From: an uncultured Hyphomicrobiales bacterium
GTDB taxonomy: Bacteria > Pseudomonadota > Alphaproteobacteria > Rhizobiales > Xanthobacteraceae
NCBI GenBank assembly: GCA_903839845.1
Contig: CAIMEA010000184.1
Coordinates: 1-40,029 of the forward strand
Reading direction: 5' to 3'
DNA length: 40,029 bases
In this document: positions 33,861 through 40,029 of the stretch, piece after piece
Layout of the letters: each line of letters starts with the position of its first letter
Numbering within the stretch: position 1 is the stretch's first letter
Position numbers and translations under genes: made by a program
The notes under the pieces: model-generated
Seen by the model: the letters and a program-made list of their open reading frames with translations, nothing else
Told to the model about the DNA's origin: nothing
Databases searched by the model: none

Positions 33861-34721
33861 CTATTCCGGCTGGCGCGGCGGTTCGTCGCCGCCCGAGGAC
33901 GGCGCAGGGGCAGCCGAACCGGCTTCGACATTGCCGCCGACATTGCCGTTCACATCGCCGCCGGTATTGCCGTTGAAATCCGGACGGAAGCCGCCGCGGT
34001 GACGCCGGCGGCGGCGGCCGAAGCGATCCGGACGGTCGCCCTGGTCGTGGCCGTTGGCATCGCCCTGATCGCCGGCGACGACCGGTTGCGGTTGACCGCC
34101 GCCGGTGATGAAGGCCGGCAGACCGGTCACTTCCGGCGCGACATTGTTGTTCTGATTGTTCTGATTGTTTTGCTGCGGACGCGGCTGGTGCTGCTGCGGC
34201 TGATGCTGCGGATTGCGGTGCTGCGGCTGATCGCGCGGCGGGAACGGCTGCGCATCGCGCGGCAGATAAGGCTGCGCCTGCGGTTGCGGCGGAGCGAATT
34301 GCGGCTGCTCGCCTTGACCGGTGAACGGCTGTGCATCGTCCTCGCCATCGTCGTAATTGTCGTCGGCGGCGCCGGTCGGCGCGCCCGGCGTCGGCGCCGG
34401 ATTGTTGTAATAGGGATTCTGCTGCCGGAACTGTTCCTGCGCCGTGGCGATCAGGCGGAAATAATGTTCGGCGTGCTGGAAGTAGTTCTCGGCCGCGACC
34501 GGATCGCCGGAGCTTTGCGCATCGCGCGCCAGCTGCATGTATTTCTCGGCGATATGCGAGGCGGTGCCGCGAATTTTCACGTCGGGGCCGTTCGACTCGT
34601 AGACCCGCGTCAGCGGATTCTGGCTCTTGCGGTGATTGTTATTGTTGTTGCCACCGCCGCCACCACCGCCGCCGCTGCCACCGCCGCTGCGACCGCGCAT
34701 ACGCTTCTGACCGTTTCTCAT
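33861..34721 (-). CDS. DUF4167-domain low-complexity protein
   Basis: 286 residues. Seen: a basic start 'MRNGQKRMRGRSGGG', a Gly run then five Asn (13-29), the conserved helical DUF4167 region at about 34-100 ('NPLTRVYESNGPDVKIRGTA'), then about 180 residues rich in Gln, Pro, Asn, Gly and Asp, with an Arg-rich patch 'FGRRRRRHRGGFRP' near 240. This resembles RNA-binding low-complexity proteins, but no RNA-binding domain is identifiable. An in-frame upstream ATG exists at 34739; ATG 34721 with AGGGA is preferred. It lies downstream of prfA-prmC after a 472-base gap. Function unknown. Confidence 0.9.
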   Translation of the reverse strand: MRNGQKRMRGRSGGGSGGGGGGGGNNNNNHRKSQNPLTRVYESNGPDVKIRGTASHIAEKYMQLARDAQSSGDPVAAENYFQHAEHYFRLIATAQEQFRQQNPYYNNPAPTPGAPTGAADDNYDDGEDDAQPFTGQGEQPQFAPPQPQAQPYLPRDAQPFPPRDQPQHRNPQHQPQQHQPRPQQNNQNNQNNNVAPEVTGLPAFITGGGQPQPVVAGDQGDANGHDQGDRPDRFGRRRRRHRGGFRPDFNGNTGGDVNGNVGGNVEAGSAAPAPSSGGDEPPRQPE

Positions 34722-35193
34722 GATTTCCCTGTTCGCCAACTATTGCTTCGCTATTCCGCGGCCTCAAAGCCGCCGTTGCACCGCTAGACCGGGAAGACAC
34801 GTCCCGTGACGTTCTTAAAAGAGGTTCATCCAAACGGATGTTGCTGCGTGGCCAACCTGTCCCGGTTGCCAACGCCAATGCCCCGAATCTGTGCGCCTGC
34901 TATCGCGATGATTACAGCAACCCCAATGCCGCCTCTGGCGATTTCGCGAGCCGTTGTCGTTCGACCGGTCCCTGAGCGTTCAACCGGTCCTTGGTCATCG
35001 GCTCGTCGTTATCTGCCACTGCAATCGACTTTGCGGCGCTGCCTCGCAGAGCATCTTGCTCCGGGGTTCGTGGCTGTGCATCCGTCACGGGTCGATTCCG
35101 TAACCGGAAGCTAGTCCGTTCCGGGCCATATTCCAAGCGGTTTTTTGCCGGTTTGGCAGCCCCGCAATTCTGTTGAGCGGCAATGCGTCTGGA
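34722..35193. other. 472-base gap with no convincing gene
   Basis: Between prmC and the DUF4167 gene. It probably holds the DUF4167 promoter (transcription leftward). No tRNA, known riboswitch or clear ORF is visible; open frames here lack a good start and have a less GC-biased third codon position than neighbours. A short direct repeat lies at 34958-34990. A GCGGTTTTTTGCCGG stretch at 35137-35151 is T-rich on the plus strand only, so it is not an obvious prmC terminator. Confidence 0.6.
34958..34990. repeat. Tandem 14-base direct repeat with ACCGGT cores
   Basis: CGTTCGACCGGTCC (34958-34971) and CGTTCAACCGGTCC (34977-34990): 13 of 14 identical, 5-base spacer, 19-base period (about two helical turns). 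Each contains the palindrome ACCGGT. It could be a pair of protein-binding sites upstream of the DUF4167 gene; no match to a named regulator is claimed. Confidence 0.55.
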
Positions 35194-36078
35194 TCATGGC
35201 ATCAAACAAGCACTTAACGCGCGTGGAATACCGGCCAAATCGGCGCGAACGCCGCTGATCGTCAAACCGGCCTTGCCAAACAGGTCGCGAACGGCAGGTT
35301 CCTGCCCCGCGCCCAGTTCGACGATGAGGCGGCCGCCCGGCGCCAGCAGAGGAATCGCCTGCGTCGCGATGGCGCGATAGGTCTCCAGCCCGTCGATACC
35401 GCCATCGAGCGCCAGCGCCGGATCGTAATCGCGGACTTCCGGTTCCAGCGTGGCGATGGCGCTATATTCGATATAAGGCGGATTGGACACGATCAGATCG
35501 AACGGTCCGGTCACGCTGGCGGCGATGTCGCAGACGACGAAATGGCAACGCGGCGACAGGCCGAGCCGTTCGGCATTGCCGCGCGCCACCGCGATCGCCG
35601 CCGGACTTATATCGGTGGCAGTGCCGGTCGCATTTTTCAATTCGCTCAGCAGCGCCAGCAGCAGCGCACCGGAGCCGGTGCCGATGTCGAGAATGCGCAA
35701 TGGCGCCAGCCGCCGATCACCGCCGAAAAATTCGAGCGCCGCTTCCACCACGGTCTCGGTATCCGGCCGCGGCACCAGCACGGCGTCGCTGACGTCGAGG
35801 GTCAAGCTCCAGAATTCCTTGCGGCCGATGATGCGCGACACCGGCTCGTGCTTCAGCCGCCGCGCCGCCAAAGCGGAAATCGCCGCGACCTCGCGCGCGT
35901 CCAGTTGCCGGTCGGCTTGCGAAAACATTTGCGTGCGGTCCAGCCGCAAGGCGTGGCCGAGCAGCAACCGGGCGTCGGCTTCCGCGTCTTCAAGGCCAGC
36001 GAGCTTGAACGACTGCGCGATCAGCCGCTGCGCTTGCGCGACTGACGTTTCAGCCTTGAGCCCGGGGATCGCCCTCAA
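35194..36078 (-). CDS. prmC: Peptide chain release factor N5-glutamine methyltransferase
   Basis: 294 residues. It methylates the Gln of the GGQ motif of RF1 and RF2, needed for efficient peptide release. Seen: an N-terminal helical domain, '[15 protein letters not shown]' at 78-92, '[15 protein letters not shown]', SAM motif '[13 protein letters not shown]' at 131-143, and the signature 'NPPY' at 199-202. Its start overlaps the prfA stop by 4 bases, the usual coupling of methylase and substrate. Confidence 0.97.
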   Translation of the reverse strand: MRAIPGLKAETSVAQAQRLIAQSFKLAGLEDAEADARLLLGHALRLDRTQMFSQADRQLDAREVAAISALAARRLKHEPVSRIIGRKEFWSLTLDVSDAVLVPRPDTETVVEAALEFFGGDRRLAPLRILDIGTGSGALLLALLSELKNATGTATDISPAAIAVARGNAERLGLSPRCHFVVCDIAASVTGPFDLIVSNPPYIEYSAIATLEPEVRDYDPALALDGGIDGLETYRAIATQAIPLLAPGGRLIVELGAGQEPAVRDLFGKAGLTISGVRADLAGIPRALSACLMP

Positions 36079-37154
36079 GTCGCGCCTTCGGCGGCCAGCA
36101 GTTCGGCCTGATGCTCGGTGATCAGGGCGTCGATCAGGTCGTCGACGTCGCCTTCCATCACCGCCGGCAATTTATAAAGCGTCAGGTTGATGCGGTGGTC
36201 GGTGACGCGGCCCTGCGGATAATTATAGGTACGGATGCGCTCCGACCGGTCGCCGGAGCCGATCTGGCCCTTGCGCTCGGCGGCGCGCTCGGCATCGAGC
36301 TTCGAGCGCTGCGTGTCGTAGAGCTTGGTGCGCAGATAAGCGAGCGCCTTGGCCTTGTTCTTGTGCTGCGAGCGCTCCTCCTGCACGAATACAATAGTCC
36401 CTGTCGGAATATGCGTGATGCGGATCGCCGACTCGGTCTTGTTGACGTGCTGGCCGCCGGCGCCCTGCGCGCGCATCGTGTCGATCTTCAGATCGTCGTC
36501 CTTGATCTGGATGTCGACGTCCTCGACTTCCGGCAGCACCGCGACGGTCGCCGCCGACGTATGGACGCGGCCCTGCGTTTCGGTGTCGGGCACGCGCTGC
36601 ACACGATGCACGCCGGACTCGAATTTCAATTTGGCGAAGACGCCGCGGCCATGCACTTCGGCGATGACTTCCTTCAAGCCGCCCTTGGAGCCTTCGCTCA
36701 TCGAGATGACTTCGGTCTTCCAGCCCTGCTTGGCGGCGTAACGCTCGTACATGCGGAACAGGTCGCCGGCGAACAAGGCCGCCTCGTCGCCGCCGGTGCC
36801 GGCGCGGATTTCGAGAATGGCGTCGTGGTCGTCCATCGCGTCTTTCGGGATCAACGCCAGCCGGATTTTCTTTTCCAGTTCCTCATGCCGCGCCGTGAGC
36901 GATTGTTTCTCGGTCTCCGCCATCTTGCGCATTTCGGCGTCGGTCGAAGGGTCGGCCATCATCGCGTCGAGATCGGCGATTTCGGCGCCGGTCGCGCGGT
37001 AGGTCTTGATCGCCTCGATCACCGGCCCGAGTTCGGAGAACTCGCGCGACAATTTGACGTAAGCCTCGGTGCCCAGCCCGCTGCCGAGTTCGCGTTCGAC
37101 CATGGCGTGACGGGAGAGCAGGGCATCGAGACGGTGTTGCGGTAGCGATATCAA
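36075..37154 (-). CDS. prfA: Peptide chain release factor 1
   Basis: 359 residues. It recognises UAA and UAG and triggers peptide release. Seen: '[16 protein letters not shown]' at 117-132, the codon-reading region '[17 protein letters not shown]' at 184-200 (here PDT in the place of the E. coli PAT), and '[15 protein letters not shown]' with GGQ at 233-235. It lies downstream of ptsP, separated by an 88-base palindromic repeat, and overlaps prmC by 4 bases. Confidence 0.97.
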   Translation of the reverse strand: MISLPQHRLDALLSRHAMVERELGSGLGTEAYVKLSREFSELGPVIEAIKTYRATGAEIADLDAMMADPSTDAEMRKMAETEKQSLTARHEELEKKIRLALIPKDAMDDHDAILEIRAGTGGDEAALFAGDLFRMYERYAAKQGWKTEVISMSEGSKGGLKEVIAEVHGRGVFAKLKFESGVHRVQRVPDTETQGRVHTSAATVAVLPEVEDVDIQIKDDDLKIDTMRAQGAGGQHVNKTESAIRITHIPTGTIVFVQEERSQHKNKAKALAYLRTKLYDTQRSKLDAERAAERKGQIGSGDRSERIRTYNYPQGRVTDHRINLTLYKLPAVMEGDVDDLIDALITEHQAELLAAEGAT

Positions 37155-37180
37155 ATTGGCAGTCCCTGTTTATTTTTTTC

Positions 37181-37268
37181 GTCATGGCCGGACTTGTTCC
37201 GGCCATCCACGTTTTACTTTCTTTTCTGGCGTAACCAAGGCGTGGATGCCCGCCTTCGCGGGCATGAC
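37181..37268. repeat. Palindromic repeat between ptsP and prfA
   Basis: Outer ends GTCATG (37181-37186) and CATGAC (37263-37268); left hairpin GGCCGGACTTGTTCCGGCC, right hairpin GCCCGCCTTCGCGGGC, and inner CCACG/CGTGG pairing. It resembles family B in layout (GTCAT...ATGAC ends, two hairpins) but differs in sequence. It lies right after the ptsP stop and could separate ptsP and prfA transcripts. Confidence 0.75.
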
Positions 37269-37270
37269 GG

Positions 37271-39538
37271 CTATAGCGGCAGTCCCTCGGCGGTCGCGAA
37301 ATCTTCAAGCATTTGCCGGATCGACACGCTGCCGACCGGCTGCGCCAAAGCCGGCAACAAGACGTCCGCGCCCTTCTTGCAGTCCAGCTCCAGCAGCATC
37401 GCCTTGACCGGGCCGACCGAGGACGGAGTCAGCGACATCGCTCGATAGCCGATGATCGCCAACGCCAGCGCGCCCAGAGGCTGCGAGGCCAGTTCGCCGC
37501 ACAAGGCGACCGGCTTGCCGTGCTTGGCGGCCTTGTCGGCGATTTCCTTGAGCGCACGCAGCACCGGCGCCGACAAGGGATCGAAGCGCTGCGACACCCG
37601 CGTATTGCCACGGTCGGCGGCGTAAAGGAACTGCATCAGGTCGTTGGAGCCGACCGACAGAAAATCGACGCGCTCCAGCAACTCGTCGAGCTGGAACAGC
37701 AGCGACGGTACTTCCAGCATGGTGCCGATGTGCACGCGCTCCGGCAGCGAATGGCCGTGCTTGCGCAAATGCGTCAGTTCGACTTCGACCAAGGCCTTGG
37801 CCTGGTCGAATTCCTCGATCGCCGCGATCATCGGAAACATCACGCGGATCTCGCGGCCGCCGCCGGCGCGCAACAGCGCGCGCACCTGGCTGCGCAGCAG
37901 GCCGGGACGGTCGAGGCCGAGGCGGATCGCGCGCCAGCCGAGCGCCGGGTTCTCTTCCTCGAAGTTGCGCAAATAGGGCAGCACCTTGTCGCCGCCGATA
38001 TCGAGCGTGCGGAAGGTCACCGGCTTCTTGCCGGCGGCATCGAGCACGGTGCGATAGAGCTGCATCTGCTCGCCGGTGCGCGGTAGCGTCGGCGCCACCA
38101 TGAACTGCAACTCGGTGCGGAACAGGCCGATGCCGGAAGCGCCGGTCTCCGCCATATGCGGCAGATCGATGGTCAGGCCGGCATTCATCATCAGCGAAAT
38201 GGCGCAGCCGTCCTTGGTGACGCACGGCTTGTCGCGCGCGGCACGGTATTGCGCCATGCGCCGCGCGCGCAATTTGACGCGCTCGCCGAAGGCCGCCTCG
38301 ATGTCCTGCGCCGGCCGCATATGAACATGCCCGGTCGATCCGTCGACGATGATGGCGTCGCCCTGTTCGACCAGGCCGGTGGCATTGGCGATGTCGCCGA
38401 CGGTCGGAATGCCGAGCGCGCGCGCCACGATCGACACGTGCGACGTCATGCCGCCTTCTTCGAGCACCAGGCCGCGCAATTTCTTGCGGTCGTAATCGAG
38501 CAGCGCCGCCGGACCCATCGAGCGGGCGACGACAATGGCGTTGTCCGGCAACTGATCCTTGCGCGGCGCATGGTCCTGGCCGAGCAGCACGCGCATCAGG
38601 CGGTTGGCGAGATCGTCGAGATCGTGCAGCCGGTCGCGCAGGTATGGGTCGGAAGCGCGCAGCATGCGCGCGCGCGTATCGGACTGCACGCGCTCGACGC
38701 CCGCTTCGGCGGTGAGGCCCGTCGTCACGGCCTCGCGGATTTTATGCGCCCAGCCCTGATCGTAGGAGAACATGCGATAGGCCTCGAGCACGTCGCGATG
38801 CTCGCCGCCATCGACGACGTCGCGGTGCTCGACCAGGCGATCGAGATCGGCGCGCAAGGTGGCGATCGCCGCTTCCAGCCGCTTCAACTCCTTCGGCACG
38901 TCGTCGGCGATGACATTGGTGATGACGACGCGCGGCTCATGCAGCACGACGTGGCCGAGCGCGATGCCATCGGACAGCGACACGCCTTCGATATGAATGG
39001 CGTGGCGCGCGGCAGGTTCCGCGCCGGGCTTGGCGATCGACGAGAGTTCGCCCGAGGCGATCATCTCGGCGAGCACCATCGCCGTCGTCTGCAGCGCTTC
39101 TTCTTCCTCTTCGGTATAGGTTCGGCGCGCGCGGTTCTGCACCACCAGCACGCCGAGCGTATTGCCGGCGCGCAGGATCGGCACGCCGAGGAACGAATGG
39201 TAGATTTCTTCGCCGGTTTCCGGGCGGAACGAATAGGCCGGATGGTTCTGCGCGTCGGACAGGTTGATCTTGGTCGCCTCGCTGGCGACCAGGCCGACCA
39301 GGCCTTCGTCGGCCTTCATGACGGTGGCGTGGACGGCTTCGCGCTTGAGACCTTCGGTGGCGTATAGCTCAAGGGTTCCGTCCACGCGCAACACGTAGAC
39401 AGAGCAAACCTCCGCCACCATGTTGGCGGCGATCAGGACGACCACCTTGTCGAGACGATCCTGCGCGCTGACCGGCTCCGCCATAACCTCGCGGAGGCGC
39501 CGCAACAGCACGCGCGGACCGCCCAGCGCGCCACGCAT
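37271..39538 (-). CDS. ptsP: PTS-Ntr enzyme I with GAF domain (phosphoenolpyruvate-protein phosphotransferase)
   Basis: 755 residues. First phosphotransfer protein of the nitrogen PTS, passing phosphate from PEP to NPr and then EIIA-Ntr; it signals nitrogen and carbon status and affects PHB in some relatives. Seen: a GAF domain at about 20-165, the EI N-terminal domain, the phospho-His367 in 'GGMTSHVSIVARALGIPTV', PEP-binding 'GLFRTELQFM', 'DIGGDKVLPYL', and the C-terminal 'SVGSNDLMQFLYAADR' and 'VALCGELASQP'. ATG 39538 (MRGALGG) with AAGGACC is preferred over the upstream in-frame extension. Its 5' side contains a strong palindrome 20 bases from the start. Confidence 0.96.
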   Translation of the reverse strand: MRGALGGPRVLLRRLREVMAEPVSAQDRLDKVVVLIAANMVAEVCSVYVLRVDGTLELYATEGLKREAVHATVMKADEGLVGLVASEATKINLSDAQNHPAYSFRPETGEEIYHSFLGVPILRAGNTLGVLVVQNRARRTYTEEEEEALQTTAMVLAEMIASGELSSIAKPGAEPAARHAIHIEGVSLSDGIALGHVVLHEPRVVITNVIADDVPKELKRLEAAIATLRADLDRLVEHRDVVDGGEHRDVLEAYRMFSYDQGWAHKIREAVTTGLTAEAGVERVQSDTRARMLRASDPYLRDRLHDLDDLANRLMRVLLGQDHAPRKDQLPDNAIVVARSMGPAALLDYDRKKLRGLVLEEGGMTSHVSIVARALGIPTVGDIANATGLVEQGDAIIVDGSTGHVHMRPAQDIEAAFGERVKLRARRMAQYRAARDKPCVTKDGCAISLMMNAGLTIDLPHMAETGASGIGLFRTELQFMVAPTLPRTGEQMQLYRTVLDAAGKKPVTFRTLDIGGDKVLPYLRNFEEENPALGWRAIRLGLDRPGLLRSQVRALLRAGGGREIRVMFPMIAAIEEFDQAKALVEVELTHLRKHGHSLPERVHIGTMLEVPSLLFQLDELLERVDFLSVGSNDLMQFLYAADRGNTRVSQRFDPLSAPVLRALKEIADKAAKHGKPVALCGELASQPLGALALAIIGYRAMSLTPSSVGPVKAMLLELDCKKGADVLLPALAQPVGSVSIRQMLEDFATAEGLPL

Positions 39539-39557
39539 TGTGAGGTCCTTTTTATCG

Positions 39558-39606
39558 GCGCGTGATCTTGCCCGAAAACCGGTATCCACTTTTCGGGATC
39601 ACGCGC
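39558..39606. repeat. Palindromic repeat just upstream of ptsP
   Basis: Perfect 10-base ends GCGCGTGATC (39558-39567) and GATCACGCGC (39597-39606), with inner CCCGAAAA (39571-39578) and TTTTCGGG (39590-39597). The 'GATC...CGAAAACCGG...TTTTCGG' layout resembles a common dispersed repeat of rhizobial genomes from memory. If the ptsP promoter lies further out, this is a hairpin in the ptsP leader. Confidence 0.7.
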
Positions 39607-39617
39607 TAAATACCGGA

Positions 39618-39649
39618 ATCGGGGCCGAAAGCCTCGGTTTCGGCCCGAT
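39618..39649. repeat. Imperfect inverted repeat in ptsP upstream region
   Basis: ATCGGGGCCGAAA (39618-39630) and TTTCGGCCCGAT (39638-39649) pair with one bulged G around a 7-base loop. A stable hairpin in the region between ptsP and the next palindrome; role unknown. Confidence 0.55.
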
Positions 39650-39786
39650 TATGCACGATAGACGGCTGCGAATCCGACGCCCGCAGCCCTCAACGCAGCC
39701 TATAGCGAATGCGGGTGGCAAGGGGCAAGCGCGGTGGCCGTTGGGCGTGTATTCGTGGATCTGTGGCGTGCCTCGCTCCTTCATAC

Positions 39787-39858
39787 CCCGCTCACCCCCG
39801 CGAAGGCGGGGGTCCAGCTTTTGGCTACTGGGTCCCCGCCTTCGCGGGGACGAGCGGG
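39787..39858. repeat. Palindromic repeat with CCCCGC...GCGGGG cores
   Basis: Ends CCCGCTC (39787-39793) and GAGCGGG (39852-39858); inside, two complementary units CCCCCGCGAAGGCGGGGG (39795-39812) and CCCCGCCTTCGCGGGG (about 39834-39849), each self-palindromic, with CCAG/CTGG between. Same core type as 7736-7837. Typical of dispersed repeats in this group. Confidence 0.75.
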
Positions 39859-39882
39859 TTTCTCAATATTCCCGAATCCCCC

Positions 39883-39911
39883 TTGACTGTATAAATCCCT
39901 AGGACTATATA
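39883..39911 (+). promoter_or_regulatory. Promoter-like sequence facing the right edge
   Basis: TTGACT (39883-39888), exactly 17 bases, TATATA (39906-39911), inside an AT-rich island that stands out from the surrounding GC-rich DNA. It points rightward, out of the window. The -35 matches 5 of 6 and the -10 matches 4 of 6 consensus bases. No gene start is visible within the 118 bases that follow. Confidence 0.4.
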
Positions 39912-40029
39912 CACGAAATCCCGTCCCATCTACGAGGGGCGTTTGATCAGCGTCGTCAGATGCTGGGGCGGGGAGCGGTGGCTGGACGGGGCGTTGGAGA
40001 TGCGACGCAAACACCCGGTCAGCGGTCCA
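39912..40029. other. Unassigned sequence at window edge
   Basis: From 39895 a plus-strand frame is open to the edge and reads 'SRPIYEGRLISVVRCWGG' then 'ERWLDGALEMRRKHPVSGP', without a standard start codon except an internal ATG at 39994. From memory it recalls a dispersed non-coding or pseudo-coding repeat seen in Bradyrhizobium-type genomes. It cannot be resolved without the flanking DNA. Confidence 0.35.

Noticed and set aside
34912-35136. Minus-strand frame of 74 codons in the prmC-DUF4167 gap
   Set aside because: Only a TTG start without a ribosome-binding site, and third-position GC visibly lower than in neighbouring genes. The amino acid pattern is not implausible, so conservation testing could revive it.

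Overview
This is a GC-rich, densely coded chromosomal segment that reads as core genome of an alphaproteobacterium in the order Hyphomicrobiales (Rhizobiales). Family content and order point to the Xanthobacteraceae/Nitrobacteraceae neighbourhood (Bradyrhizobium, Rhodopseudomonas, Pseudolabrys and relatives). Reasons: a ptsP-prfA-prmC-DUF4167 block, a PhaR/PhaA/PhaB polyhydroxybutyrate (PHB) cluster, an alphaproteobacterial Zur-type Fur protein, a Bug-type (TctC) binding protein, and dispersed palindromic repeats of a kind I associate from memory with these genomes. The placement is inference; no rRNA or tRNA lies in the window.

Layout. 1-4150: 3' end of a family III CoA-transferase, then a converging, translationally coupled marR - HlyD/EmrA - EmrB efflux operon with an AT-rich palindromic operator. 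4248-5953: a hydroxyisobutyrate-dehydrogenase-like enzyme and a metallo-beta-lactamase-fold hydrolase. 6082-9312: macro-domain protein, patatin-like hydrolase and 3-hydroxybutyrate dehydrogenase (bdhA) on the minus strand, divergent from zur. 9494-12149: DMT exporter, ispG and a small membrane-anchored protein. 12222-15447 (minus): farnesyl-diphosphate synthase, DUF1345 protein and CPA1 Na+/H+ antiporter. 15512-19720 (plus): mtgA, rpmF, a small membrane protein, a gamma-glutamyltransferase homologue and a Bug protein. 19736-20313: two small uncharacterised minus-strand genes. 20467-22221: a PAS-GGDEF-EAL protein with a broken GGDEF motif. 22375-25317: phaR divergent from phaA and phaB. 25382-27598: a seven-helix membrane protein with a C-terminal patatin domain. 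27737-31623: tartrate-dehydrogenase-like enzyme, orphan NitT/TauT-type binding protein with a class II aldolase, and a second DMT exporter. 31675-33703: cupin, gloB and a methyltransferase. 33861-39538 (minus): ptsP, prfA, prmC and a low-complexity DUF4167 protein. 39539-40029 holds no recognisable gene but has stacked palindromes and a promoter-like sequence facing the right edge.

How the genes work together. The clearest theme is PHB and 3-hydroxybutyrate metabolism: PhaA and PhaB make (R)-3-hydroxybutyryl-CoA, PhaR represses PHB genes, and BdhA oxidises 3-hydroxybutyrate released from the polymer. A perfect TGC/GCA palindrome lies upstream of bdhA and may place it under PhaR. PHB synthase (phaC) is not in the window. 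Other themes are isoprenoid precursors (IspG, FPP synthase), cell wall (MtgA), translation termination (PrfA with its methylase PrmC) and nitrogen-PTS signalling (PtsP).

I see no transposase, integrase, CRISPR array, prophage or recognisable defence island. Nothing amounts to a demonstrated new system. The best leads are the bdhA/zur palindrome, the membrane-anchored patatin, the degenerate GGDEF-EAL protein, the DUF4167 protein and the regular placement of palindromes at gene 3' ends.
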